56,580 bases of DNA from an uncultured Bacteroidales bacterium. Its GTDB lineage: Bacteria > Bacteroidota > Bacteroidia > Bacteroidales > Bacteroidaceae. The notes under the pieces were generated by a model. It was not told the origin of the DNA. It ran no database searches and saw only the letters and a program-made list of their open reading frames with translations. The position numbers were made by a program, and so were the translations under genes. Shown here piece by piece: positions 9,398 to 17,582 of this stretch (its first letter is position 1; each line of letters opens with the position of its first letter). The DNA lies in contig CACXKA010000011.1 in the NCBI GenBank assembly GCA_902768125.1, forward strand, positions 1 to 56,580, read 5' to 3'.

Positions 9398-10996
9398 ATG
9401 AACACAAAATATATCTTCGTCACAGGCGGTGTGGTTTCCTCATTGGGCAAAGGCATCATCTCCGCCAGTATCGGCAAACTGTTGCAGGCACGTGGCTACA
9501 AGGTCACCATCCAGAAGTTTGACCCTTATATCAACATCGACCCAGGCACTCTCAACCCTTACGAACACGGAGAGTGCTACGTCACCGTCGATGGAATGGA
9601 AACCGACCTTGATCTTGGACACTATGAGCGCTTCACAGGTATCCACACCACCCGCAACAACTCCATCACCACAGGTCGTATCTACAAGACCGTCATCGAC
9701 AGAGAGCGTCACGGCGATTATCTGGGCAAGACCATTCAGGTGGTGCCTCATATCACGGATGAGATCAAGCGCAGAATGTTGAGAGAGGATGAGAAGGGCG
9801 AGAACCTTGATTTCGTCATCACCGAAGTGGGAGGAACCATTGGTGACATCGAGAGTGCCCCCTTCATGGAAGCCATCCGACAGTTGCGCTGGCAACTGGG
9901 TCGTGATGCGGTTTGCGTCCACCTCACTTATGTTCCTTATCTGAAAGCTGCCGAAGAACTGAAAACCAAGCCCACCCAGCACTCTGTGAAGGAATTGCAG
10001 GGAATGGGTATTCAGCCTGATATCCTCGTGTTGCGCACCGAACGCCACCTCGACGATGCTGTGCGCATGAAGGTGGCTTCCTTCTGTAATGTGGATCTTG
10101 AGTGTGTGGTGCAGAGCGAAGATATGCCCAGCATCTACCAAGTGCCCGTCAGCATGCAGCGTCAAGGGCTTGATGCTGCCATCATGAGAAAGATTGGAAT
10201 CCCTGTCGGTGAAACTCCTTCTATGAAGTCTTGGCACGATTTCCTCGATAAGCAGAGTAATGCCACTCGTGAAGTCCACATCGGTTTGGTGGGCAAGTAC
10301 GACCTGCAGGATGCCTATAAATCGATTCGTGAGAGCCTGAACCTTGCGGGAATCTACAACGACGTGAAGGTGAAGCTCCACTTCATCAACAGCGAGGACA
10401 TCACGCCTGAGAATGTGGCGAAGAAATTGGAAGGAATGGCGGGTGCCGTCATCTGTCCAGGGTTCGGACATCGAGGCATTGAAGGAAAAATCACGGCTAT
10501 TCAATATACCCGTACCCACGATATCCCTACCTTTGGTATTTGTCTGGGTATGCAGATGATGGTGATTGAGTTTGCTCGTCATGTATTAGGTCTTGCTGAT
10601 GCACATAGTACGGAGATGAATCCTGACACTCAGCATCCAGTGATTGACCTGATGGAAGAACAGAAGAACATCACGGGTATGGGCGGAACGATGCGTCTGG
10701 GCGCATACGACTGTGCTTTGCAGGAAGGAAGCAAAGCTCGTAGCATCTACGGCAAGGCCCTTATTCAGGAGCGTCACCGTCATCGCTACGAGTTCAATAA
10801 CACCTACCTCGATGATTTTGAGAAGAACGGTATGCAATGTGTGGGACGAAATCCAGAGGGTAATCTGGTGGAAGTGGTGGAACAGCCCGATAAGAAATGG
10901 TTCATCGGCACTCAGTTCCATCCTGAATATGCCTCCACCGTCTTACATCCTCATCCACTTTTCATGGACTTCATCAAGGCGAGCATTACAATGTGA
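9398..10996 (+). CDS. pyrG: CTP synthase
   Basis: This 532-residue enzyme makes CTP from UTP, ATP and glutamine. The N-terminal synthase domain starts with the P-loop-like [16 protein letters not shown]. The C-terminal class I glutaminase has nucleophile Cys382 in FGICLGMQ and the His508/Glu510 pair in FHPEYAST. It starts 2 bases after the upstream stop, which suggests translational coupling. Its 3' end overlaps the end of convergent dapF by 11 bases. Confidence 0.97.
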   Translation: MNTKYIFVTGGVVSSLGKGIISASIGKLLQARGYKVTIQKFDPYINIDPGTLNPYEHGECYVTVDGMETDLDLGHYERFTGIHTTRNNSITTGRIYKTVIDRERHGDYLGKTIQVVPHITDEIKRRMLREDEKGENLDFVITEVGGTIGDIESAPFMEAIRQLRWQLGRDAVCVHLTYVPYLKAAEELKTKPTQHSVKELQGMGIQPDILVLRTERHLDDAVRMKVASFCNVDLECVVQSEDMPSIYQVPVSMQRQGLDAAIMRKIGIPVGETPSMKSWHDFLDKQSNATREVHIGLVGKYDLQDAYKSIRESLNLAGIYNDVKVKLHFINSEDITPENVAKKLEGMAGAVICPGFGHRGIEGKITAIQYTRTHDIPTFGICLGMQMMVIEFARHVLGLADAHSTEMNPDTQHPVIDLMEEQKNITGMGGTMRLGAYDCALQEGSKARSIYGKALIQERHRHRYEFNNTYLDDFEKNGMQCVGRNPEGNLVEVVEQPDKKWFIGTQFHPEYASTVLHPHPLFMDFIKASITM

Positions 10997-11843
10997 TTTC
11001 GCCTTCGAAAGAAATAGCGGCAGGACCGGTCATCAGAATATGATGGTCGGTCTTGTTCCATTCTATATGGAGAGTGCCACCATCCATTTGGATGTTGCTG
11101 TGACGACTGGAACGACCCGTCAGGTGGGCAGCAACCGCTGTGGCACAGGCACCCGTTCCACAAGCGAGGGTGATGCCTGAACCGCGTTCCCACACTCTCA
11201 TGCGGAGTGCACCATTGGGAGAAGGGATGCTGACAAACTCAATGTTGCAACGTTGAGGGAAAATCGGGTGGTGCTCCAAGAGGGGACCATAATGCTCCAT
11301 AGGGAATTGCTCCACGTCCTCGTCCAAGAAAATGACGAAATGGGGATTGCCCATCGAGACAAAAGTGCCGTAGAAGGTACGGTCATCGACGGTGAGGGCA
11401 TAATCTTGTGCTTGTCCATCTTGATCGCCAAACTGCTGAGGCTCACGAAGGACGGGCTCGCCCATATCAACGGTAACGGTCTCCACTTTATTTTCTCCGT
11501 TCAGATGCAATTGCAACACCTTGATGCCCGAAAGCGTCTCAAGACGAATGGGGTTCTTGTTGGTCATTCCCTTGTCATGAAGATACTTCGCCACGCATCG
11601 GGTGCCGTTTCCGCACATCATGGCTTCGGAACCGTCGTTGTTGAAGATACGCATGGAGAAGTCAGCGTCGGGACGGGTGGGGGCTCCAATCAGAATCAAA
11701 CCATCGCTGCCAATTCCGAAATGAGGCTTGCTCCAGGCAATGGAAGCTGCAGCAGGGTCGGGGATATTATATAATAATGTGTTGACATAGATGTAGTCGT
11801 TGCCCGCACCATGCATTTTTGTGAACTTTATGACTCGTTTCAT
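10986..11843 (-). CDS. dapF: Diaminopimelate epimerase
   Basis: DapF interconverts LL- and meso-diaminopimelate for lysine and peptidoglycan. The two catalytic cysteines lie in MMCGNGTRC and LACGTGACA. The start is placed at the Met of [19 protein letters not shown], the usual N-terminus, giving 285 residues. The open frame continues 12 codons further upstream without looking like protein, and a minus-strand promoter box lies at 11877-11884. It is a single gene facing the gltB-pyrG unit and functionally linked to dapL. Confidence 0.94.
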   Translation of the reverse strand: MKRVIKFTKMHGAGNDYIYVNTLLYNIPDPAAASIAWSKPHFGIGSDGLILIGAPTRPDADFSMRIFNNDGSEAMMCGNGTRCVAKYLHDKGMTNKNPIRLETLSGIKVLQLHLNGENKVETVTVDMGEPVLREPQQFGDQDGQAQDYALTVDDRTFYGTFVSMGNPHFVIFLDEDVEQFPMEHYGPLLEHHPIFPQRCNIEFVSIPSPNGALRMRVWERGSGITLACGTGACATAVAAHLTGRSSRHSNIQMDGGTLHIEWNKTDHHILMTGPAAISFEGEITL

Positions 11844-11876
11844 ACTTTTTGTTAGTTGTTTTATTAAATTGATGTA

Positions 11877-11911
11877 CAAAGGTAAGCATAATTACCATAA
11901 ATTGTATCAAA
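11877..11911 (-). promoter_or_regulatory. Putative dapF promoter
   Basis: On the minus strand TACCTTTG (11877-11884) matches TAnnTTTG exactly. A TTTG occurs at 11908-11911, but the gap of 23 bases is a little longer than the usual 19-21. Confidence 0.5.
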
Positions 11912-12009
11912 AAGACATTGATAATTGTTGTATTCTTGACATAAGTCAACATGTAAGCAAAAATATGAAAAAAACTTACACTTTGCTTTATCAAATACTA
12001 AAAATGCTA

Positions 12010-12017
12010 TAACTTTG
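12010..12017 (+). promoter_or_regulatory. Promoter -7 box of the P-II/amtB operon
   Basis: TAACTTTG matches TAnnTTTG. A TTTG at 11982-11985 is 24 bases upstream, so the -33 element is imperfect. Transcription should begin near 12023 and would give a leader of about 300 bases before the P-II gene. Confidence 0.55.
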
Positions 12018-12046
12018 CATCGAAATCAAAAACAAATACGTTCATT

Positions 12047-12154
12047 ATGACACTTAACAGTAATTCAATCACAATGAATCTGAATAATAATGATTATCAG
12101 TTTCAGCAGCAGGGCCAGGAGCAGAATCAGGACTCTACATTGCTTGTGGTGTGA
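12047..12154 (+). CDS. Gln/Asn-rich 35-residue leader ORF
   Basis: A short ATG-to-TGA frame lies about 24 bases after the predicted transcription start and 169 bases before the P-II gene. It contains 7 glutamines, all CAG codons, bunched in the second half (QFQQQGQEQNQ), and 7 asparagines, mostly in the first half. That is 40 percent amide residues. The family is unknown to me. The position upstream of ammonium-sensing and ammonium-uptake genes suggests a leader peptide whose translation could report glutamine or asparagine supply, but this is inference. It could also be a chance frame. Confidence 0.45.
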   Translation: MTLNSNSITMNLNNNDYQFQQQGQEQNQDSTLLVV

Positions 12155-12224
12155 ATCTACCAGTCGGATGAACACTTTGAAATCGAGCACAAATACAAAA
12201 ACATACAACACAAACACACACAAT

Positions 12225-12270
12225 GAGGCTGGTTCATAAATAAATGGATCAGCCTCTCCATTTTTGGAGA
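12225..12270 (+). promoter_or_regulatory. Two overlapping leader hairpins before glnK
   Basis: Hairpin 1 pairs GAGGCTG (12225-12231) with CAGCCTC (12250-12256) and is followed within 4 bases by a run of five T, so it could act as a terminator. Hairpin 2 pairs TCTCCA (12255-12260) with TGGAGA (12265-12270). The two share bases 12255-12256, so they compete at that point. They lie between the Gln/Asn-rich ORF and the P-II gene. Confidence 0.5.
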
Positions 12271-12323
12271 ACAGCATTCAAAACAAAATAATTATCAACA
12301 CAAACTTCAAAACACATTAAGGT

Positions 12324-12671
12324 ATGAAAAAGATTGAAGCAATCATCCGTAAGACAAAGTTCGAGGATGTAAAAGACGCATTGTTGCACTCAGACATTGA
12401 CTGGTTTGAGTATCACAACGTGCATGGCATCGGTCAAAGTCGAGAGGAACGCATCTACCGTGGTGTACAGTACTCCACTGACGTGATTGAGCGTGTGGCA
12501 CTGACCATTGTGTGTCGCGACCAATTCGTGGATCCAACGGTGAAGGTCATCCTAAGGGTGGCACACACTGGCGAAATTGGTGACGGTCGCATCTTCGTGA
12601 GCGACATGATAGACACCTGGAGCATCCGTACGGGTGAGAATGGTGACACCGTATTGAGAGATAAGAAATAG
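12324..12671 (+). CDS. glnK: Nitrogen regulatory protein P-II
   Basis: This 115-residue P-II signal protein binds ATP/ADP and 2-oxoglutarate and typically plugs AmtB when nitrogen is plentiful. The T-loop carries both tyrosines of YRGVQY; Tyr50 corresponds to the uridylylated Tyr51 of enterobacterial P-II. The nucleotide-binding signature GEIGDGRIFV and the C-terminal IRTGE are present. The T-loop is one residue shorter than in E. coli GlnB. AmtB follows after 58 bases, the classic glnK-amtB pairing, so the name glnK is used by context. Confidence 0.9.
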   Translation: MKKIEAIIRKTKFEDVKDALLHSDIDWFEYHNVHGIGQSREERIYRGVQYSTDVIERVALTIVCRDQFVDPTVKVILRVAHTGEIGDGRIFVSDMIDTWSIRTGENGDTVLRDKK

Positions 12672-12729
12672 TTAAGGGAAAACAGATTAACTATTAAGGG
12701 TAACAACACAATTTAAACACAACACAACT

Positions 12730-13986
12730 ATGAACGAAGTAGGAATTTCACTCGATACCGTATGGATGCTATTGGCAGCCATGTTAGTTTTCTGGATGCA
12801 ACCAGGATTTGCCTTGTGTGAGGCTGGTTTCACACGTAGTAAGAACTGTGCGAACATCTTGATGAAGAACTTTGTCGATTTCATGTTCGGCTCCCTGTTG
12901 TTCTTCTTCATCGGTTTTGGCATCATGTTCGGAAGCGACATTTTGGGTGGCTTCATCGGATTGCCCAACTGGGGCGACCTCTCTTTCTATGAGGGCGACC
13001 TGCCAGTGGAAGGCTTCCTGATTTTCGAAACAGTATTCTGTGCCACTTCTGCCACCATCGTCAGTGGTGCAATGGCTGAGCGCACAAAGTTCTCTATGTA
13101 CTTGGTATATAGCGCATTCATTTCTCTCATTATTTATCCTATCGAAGGTCACTGGACTTGGGGCGGCGGATGGCTTTGCAACGATGCTGCTGACTCTTTC
13201 ATGATGACAACCTTCGGTGATGTGTTCCACGACTTTGCTGGTTCTGCTATCGTACACTCTGTAGGTGGTGTGCTCGCATTCATTGGTGCCATCGCATTGG
13301 GTCCCCGTCTTGGCAAGTACAGCAAGGAAGGCAAGAGCCACGCTATTCCTGGTCACAACCTGACTTTGGCTTCTCTTGGCGTATTCATCCTTTGGCTCGG
13401 ATGGTTCGGTTTCAACCCTGGTAGTCAGCTGGCTGCTGCTGGTGAAGTGAACCGCATTGCGATCTCTCACGTGTTCCTGACCACTAACCTTGCTGCTGTA
13501 GCTGGTGGTGTGGCAACGATGTTCGTCACTTGGATGAGATATGGCAAACCTTCTCTCTCACTCACCCTCAACGGTATCTTGGCAGGTCTTGTAGGTATCA
13601 CAGCTGGTTGCGACCTCGTTTCTCCTGTTGGTGCTGTCATCATCGGTCTCGTTTGTGGTGTCGTGCTCGTGTTCGCCATTGAATTCATCGATCACAAACT
13701 GCACATCGACGATCCTGTGGGTGCTTCTTCAGTACACGGTGTTTGTGGTATCCTCGGTACCCTGATGACTGGTTTGCTCTCTACCAGCAACGGTGCCTTC
13801 TACGGAGGCGGTTGGGGTTTCTTCGGCGCTGAGTGCTTCGGCATCCTCGTCATCGACCTCTGGGCAGCCGCTTGCGGTCTCATCCTCTTCTTTGGCATCA
13901 AGAAACTGCACGGTCTTCGTGTGGATGCCCGCATCGAGGAAGAAGGTCTCGACATCTATGAGCACGGAGAAAGCTGCTACAACTAA
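12730..13986 (+). CDS. amtB: Ammonium transporter
   Basis: This 418-residue Amt/MEP/Rh family channel has about eleven hydrophobic membrane segments. The paired pore histidines can be seen in FAGSAIVHSVGG and in SSVHGVCGILG. The N-terminal WMLLAAMLVFWMQPGFALCEAG is typical of bacterial Amt. It sits in the inner membrane and is expected to be gated by the P-II protein encoded just upstream. An outer-membrane barrel gene follows after 54 bases. Confidence 0.96.
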   Translation: MNEVGISLDTVWMLLAAMLVFWMQPGFALCEAGFTRSKNCANILMKNFVDFMFGSLLFFFIGFGIMFGSDILGGFIGLPNWGDLSFYEGDLPVEGFLIFETVFCATSATIVSGAMAERTKFSMYLVYSAFISLIIYPIEGHWTWGGGWLCNDAADSFMMTTFGDVFHDFAGSAIVHSVGGVLAFIGAIALGPRLGKYSKEGKSHAIPGHNLTLASLGVFILWLGWFGFNPGSQLAAAGEVNRIAISHVFLTTNLAAVAGGVATMFVTWMRYGKPSLSLTLNGILAGLVGITAGCDLVSPVGAVIIGLVCGVVLVFAIEFIDHKLHIDDPVGASSVHGVCGILGTLMTGLLSTSNGAFYGGGWGFFGAECFGILVIDLWAAACGLILFFGIKKLHGLRVDARIEEEGLDIYEHGESCYN

Positions 13987-14040
13987 ATTGTCCATTTCTA
14001 TTATAATTAACCCATTTAATCAACCTCAAAAAGTACAAGT

Positions 14041-14766
14041 ATGAAAAAGGTAGAAGATTTGTTTAAGGGATTTGTTCTCACGGCATTGTTGCTCTCCGGA
14101 GCAACAGCCGCTGAGGCTCAAGACACAGTAGAAACAACCGTCGAAGCCGATGTGGTGAACCAATATATCTGGCGCGGTCTGGAATTGGGTAACACCGCCT
14201 TCCAACCCACATTGGGCATCGCCTACAAAGGTCTGTCGCTCACAGCTTGGGGAAGTGTAGGATTGACTGACCCAGCCGACACGAAGGAGTTTGACCTCAC
14301 CTTGGGTTACACCATCGGAGGATTCAACATTGGTATCTGCGATTACTGGTTCAACGCAGGTCTTGATCCAGAAAGCCGTTACTTCATGTACGAAGCTCAT
14401 CGCACCAACCACGTCTTTGAGGCAAATGTTGGCTACGACTTCGGAGTGGCAAGCATCCAATGGTACACCAACTTTGCTGGCAACGATGGTTTCAACAAGA
14501 AAGGCAAGCGAGCATATAGCTCCTACTTCGAAGTCAGCGCTCCGTTCAAACTCGCCACTTGCGACTGGACAGCTACAGCCGGTGCGGTTCCTTACTACAC
14601 GGACTTTTACGGAACAACTGGTTTCGCGGTGACCAACCTCGCACTTCGTGCAACGAAAGATATCAAGATCACTGACTCGTTCAGTATCCCGATCTTCGGA
14701 GAGGTGGTCGGCAATCCTTGCAGTCAGAAAGCATATCTGGTTTTTGGATTAACTTTGCGTCCTTAA
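14041..14766 (+). CDS. Outer-membrane beta-barrel protein linked to AmtB
   Basis: The 241-residue product has a signal peptide (hydrophobic stretch after MKKVEDLFKG, cleavage likely after AEA) and a body of alternating aromatic and polar strands, ending in a short FGLTLRP strand. The start of the mature part, YIWRGLELGNTAFQPTLG, resembles the TorF family of putative porins. The likely role is passage of ammonium or small nitrogen compounds through the outer membrane, because it is the third gene of the P-II/amtB unit and is followed by a strong terminator. Substrate is inferred from context only. Confidence 0.7.
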   Translation: MKKVEDLFKGFVLTALLLSGATAAEAQDTVETTVEADVVNQYIWRGLELGNTAFQPTLGIAYKGLSLTAWGSVGLTDPADTKEFDLTLGYTIGGFNIGICDYWFNAGLDPESRYFMYEAHRTNHVFEANVGYDFGVASIQWYTNFAGNDGFNKKGKRAYSSYFEVSAPFKLATCDWTATAGAVPYYTDFYGTTGFAVTNLALRATKDIKITDSFSIPIFGEVVGNPCSQKAYLVFGLTLRP

Positions 14767-14779
14767 TCCGAACCTGACG

Positions 14780-14818
14780 AAGGGGCTGTGTCTCAACAGG
14801 CACAGCCCCTTTCTTTTT
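14780..14818 (+). terminator. Rho-independent terminator of the amtB operon
   Basis: An 11-base perfect stem AAGGGGCTGTG / CACAGCCCCTT with a 10-base loop is followed by TCTTTTTG. It ends the P-II/amtB/porin unit. Confidence 0.9.
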
Positions 14819-14878
14819 GTCTTCATTCCTTCTCTTTTTATCCAAACTGCACTTTGATTTATCATAAATGGAACAGAA

Positions 14879-14910
14879 TTTGGTCACGTTCCATTTTTTC
14901 TGTTACTTTG
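14879..14910 (+). promoter_or_regulatory. Promoter of the pdx regulator-pdxST unit
   Basis: TTTG (14879-14882) is followed after exactly 20 bases by TTACTTTG (14903-14910), one mismatch from TAnnTTTG. The next gene starts 43 bases downstream. Confidence 0.65.
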
Positions 14911-14920
14911 CAGCCGAAAT

Positions 14921-14952
14921 AAAGGTTAAAGATTATAGGTTAAAGGTTAAAG
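14921..14952. repeat. Heptamer repeat touching the regulator start codon
   Basis: Four to five units of AGGTTAA/AGGTTAAAG type with one AGATTAT variant end directly at the base before the ATG at 14953. The repeat takes the ribosome binding site position. Confidence 0.7.
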
Positions 14953-15846
14953 ATGGCCGCAACAATACTGACAATAACGGGTAGTGATGGCACTGGAGGC
15001 TCTGGCGTCCAGGCCGACATTCGTTTTATCAGTGAGTTGGGAGGCGTGGCAGCATCGGCAGTCACTTCCATTACAGTGCAGAATACGCTGGGTATTCAGG
15101 AGTTTCACGACCTGCCCGCCTCAGTAGTGCGTCAGCAAGTGGAGGCTATCGTCAACGACTTGCAGCCACAAGTGGTGAAGATTGGTTTGGTGCGCCGTAT
15201 AGATGTGGTGGAGACACTGGTGGATGTGCTGAAGAAATATAAGCCACGCCACATTGTGTATGCGCCTGTACTGAAATCGACGAAAGGGGAGCAGCTGGTG
15301 TCGGAAAAGGTTTATGATGCCATCAAATGTCTGTTGATACCAATCTGCACCGTTGTATTGGAACCTTCCGATTTACCTGTTGGCTCTCGCAAACACGGTT
15401 CTGCCAACCAGTTGGCTTCTGCTGTGGCATTCTACCTGAGTCGTGAGGAAGAAGTGGATGAGGCGATGCTTCATGCACGAACTTACTTGAAACAATTGCC
15501 TGCCGATTATGCGGATGGCAACAGTCGGAGCGAAGAACTCTACAATCAGTTCCTCAATGCAGTGGAACATTTCTTCAATCGATATGCCGATGTGGCGTTC
15601 TATGCCGAACAGCTGAATGTCAGCCCTCGTTATCTGGGACAGGTGACCCGACGCATTGCCGAGCGTTCCCCGAAATCCATCATCGATGAACGCATCACGA
15701 CGGAGATTGCGCTGTTGCTCACCAAGACCAACAAGCCGTTAAAGGAGATTGCCCAGCAACTCGGCTTCTCTTCGCAGGCACACCTTTCCCGATATTTTAA
15801 GAAACAGAAAGGTGTTTCTCCCAGCCAATACAAACAATCAATATAA
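14953..15846 (+). CDS. ThiD/pyridoxine-kinase-like domain fused to AraC DNA-binding domain
   Basis: Residues 1 to about 185 match the PfkB-type hydroxymethylpyrimidine or pyridoxal kinase fold, with GSDGTGGSGVQADI where ThiD has its substrate loop. Residues about 195-297 are an AraC-family helix-turn-helix pair (QLNVSPRYLGQVTRR and IAQQLGFSSQAHLSRYFKK). The kinase active-site loop, normally HGTGC before a helix, reads HGSANQLASA, so the catalytic cysteine and glycine are gone. This suggests a ligand sensor rather than an enzyme. It stands 12 bases before pdxS, so a B6 vitamer is the most likely signal. That role is inferred; a thiamine precursor remains possible. Confidence 0.82.
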   Translation: MAATILTITGSDGTGGSGVQADIRFISELGGVAASAVTSITVQNTLGIQEFHDLPASVVRQQVEAIVNDLQPQVVKIGLVRRIDVVETLVDVLKKYKPRHIVYAPVLKSTKGEQLVSEKVYDAIKCLLIPICTVVLEPSDLPVGSRKHGSANQLASAVAFYLSREEEVDEAMLHARTYLKQLPADYADGNSRSEELYNQFLNAVEHFFNRYADVAFYAEQLNVSPRYLGQVTRRIAERSPKSIIDERITTEIALLLTKTNKPLKEIAQQLGFSSQAHLSRYFKKQKGVSPSQYKQSI

Positions 15847-15858
15847 AACATTAAGAAA

Positions 15859-16734
15859 ATGAAAGAAGACAGACAAGCGTTAAACCGTCAGTTAGCTCAG
15901 ATGCTGAAAGGCGGTGTGATTATGGATGTGACCACTCCTGAACAGGCTCGTATTGCCGAGGAGGCTGGTGCTTGTGCCGTGATGGCATTGGAAAGAATCC
16001 CTGCCGACATCCGTGCAGCAGGTGGTGTTTCGAGAATGAGTGACCCGAAGATGATTCGTGGCATTCAGGAGGCGGTGAGCATTCCCGTGATGGCAAAGTG
16101 CCGTATCGGACATATTGCTGAAGCACAGATTCTGCAGGCTATCGAGATTGACTATATCGATGAGAGCGAGGTGCTGAGCCCTGCCGACAATATCTACCAC
16201 ATTGACAAGACGAAGTTCGACGTACCTTTCGTATGTGGTGCGAAGAACTTAGGCGAAGCCCTGCGACGCATTGCTGAGGGTGCTACCATGATTCGCACCA
16301 AAGGTGAACCTGGCACGGGCGATGTGGTGCAGGCAGTAAGCCACATGCGACTGATGCAGAGTGAAATCCGTCGTTTGGTCAGCATGAGTGAGGACGAACT
16401 CTTCGAGGCAGCCAAGCAGTTGCAGGCTCCTTACGAACTGGTGAAGTTTGTGCATGAGAACGGAAAACTACCTGTGGTGAATTTCGCTGCTGGTGGTGTT
16501 GCCACTCCAGCCGATGCAGCCCTGATGATGCAACTCGGAGCCGAAGGTGTGTTTGTGGGTAGTGGTATCTTCAAGAGCGGCAATCCTCAGAAACGTGCGG
16601 CAGCCATTGTGCAAGCAGTCACCAACTATCAGGATGCAAAGCTGTTGGCAGAACTCTCCGAGGATCTTGGCGAGGCAATGGTGGGCATCAACGAGCAGGA
16701 GATTGAATTGCTGATGGCAGAAAGAGGAAAGTAG
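15859..16734 (+). CDS. pdxS: Pyridoxal 5'-phosphate synthase, PdxS subunit
   Basis: This 291-residue TIM-barrel lyase makes PLP from ribose 5-phosphate, glyceraldehyde 3-phosphate and the ammonia delivered by PdxT. The catalytic lysines are visible in [11 protein letters not shown] and in [11 protein letters not shown]. It also carries [20 protein letters not shown], the phosphate-binding region. It belongs to one unit with the upstream regulator and downstream pdxT. Confidence 0.97.
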   Translation: MKEDRQALNRQLAQMLKGGVIMDVTTPEQARIAEEAGACAVMALERIPADIRAAGGVSRMSDPKMIRGIQEAVSIPVMAKCRIGHIAEAQILQAIEIDYIDESEVLSPADNIYHIDKTKFDVPFVCGAKNLGEALRRIAEGATMIRTKGEPGTGDVVQAVSHMRLMQSEIRRLVSMSEDELFEAAKQLQAPYELVKFVHENGKLPVVNFAAGGVATPADAALMMQLGAEGVFVGSGIFKSGNPQKRAAAIVQAVTNYQDAKLLAELSEDLGEAMVGINEQEIELLMAERGK

Positions 16735-16767
16735 GGTTCAAGAAGTTCAAGAGTTTAAGAGTTCAAA
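16735..16767. repeat. Heptamer repeat between pdxS and pdxT
   Basis: About four units of GTTCAAGA/GAGTTTAA/GAGTTCAA fill the whole gap between the pdxS stop and the pdxT start. No other feature is visible in the gap. Confidence 0.65.
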
Positions 16768-16769
16768 GT

Positions 16770-17351
16770 ATGAGAATTGCAGTTCTCGCCCTGCAAGGGG
16801 CATTCATTGAGCACGAACAGATGTTGCAGGAGCTGGGAGTGGAGACCTTCGAGGTGCGACAGTTGTCAGATTGGCAACAACCCAAGGATGGTCTTGTCAT
16901 TCCTGGTGGCGAATCGACCACGCAGACAAAGCTGCTGCATGATTTGGGATTGTATGAACCCATTCGTCAGGCAATTTTGGATGGGCTTCCTGTGTTCGGC
17001 ACTTGTGCAGGATTGATTTTGCTGGCAAAGCAAGAGGATGGACATCCACGCGAAGGATTGGGCACGATGGACATCGATGTGTGTCGTAACGCTTATGGTC
17101 GCCAATTGGGCAGTTTCCATGCGGTGGCACCTGTGGCAGGCATTGGTGAAGAAGTACCTATGACGTTTATCCGTGCTCCTTATATTAATAAGGTGTTGTC
17201 GCCCAGCAGTCAGGTGCTGTCTGTGGTGGACGGACATATTGTGGCGGTTCGGCAAGATCATCAACTGGCTACAGCCTTCCATCCGGAACTGACCACTGAT
17301 TACCATTTGCATCAGTATTTCATCGAACAAATCTGTCAAACTCCATCGTGA
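16770..17351 (+). CDS. pdxT: Pyridoxal 5'-phosphate synthase, glutaminase PdxT
   Basis: The 193-residue class I glutaminase hydrolyses glutamine and passes ammonia to PdxS. The nucleophile is Cys79 in FGTCAGL, with PGGEST as oxyanion region and the His/Glu pair in FHPELTTD. The length is normal. A strong terminator follows 27 bases after the stop. Confidence 0.96.
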   Translation: MRIAVLALQGAFIEHEQMLQELGVETFEVRQLSDWQQPKDGLVIPGGESTTQTKLLHDLGLYEPIRQAILDGLPVFGTCAGLILLAKQEDGHPREGLGTMDIDVCRNAYGRQLGSFHAVAPVAGIGEEVPMTFIRAPYINKVLSPSSQVLSVVDGHIVAVRQDHQLATAFHPELTTDYHLHQYFIEQICQTPS

Positions 17352-17378
17352 TGGATTAAGATGGACAAGATATACATT

Positions 17379-17426
17379 AAAAGGCAAGAATGACGCACGA
17401 AATTGCGGATTTCTTGCCTTTTTTCT
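17379..17426 (+). terminator. Terminator after pdxT
   Basis: A 12-base stem AAAAGGCAAGAA / TTCTTGCCTTTT (17379-17390 with 17411-17422) encloses an inner CGCA/TGCG stem and is followed by a T-rich tail. Confidence 0.85.
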
Positions 17427-17486
17427 TGCAAAATCGATAAAAAATGAATAAAATGACAATGATTTTTAAAATTTCTTGTCAAAATG

Positions 17487-17518
17487 TTTGCATATTAAAT
17501 ATAAAGTATGTAATTTTG
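17487..17518 (+). promoter_or_regulatory. Promoter of asnB-glnN
   Basis: TTTG (17487-17490), a 20-base gap and TAATTTTG (17511-17518) give a perfect Bacteroidetes promoter. Transcription should start near 17524, leaving a leader of about 60 bases. Confidence 0.8.
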
Positions 17519-17582
17519 CAACCAAAATCAGAAAAGTTAAAACAAATTGACATAAACAACACAAGCATAACAGCAAAAAGAT

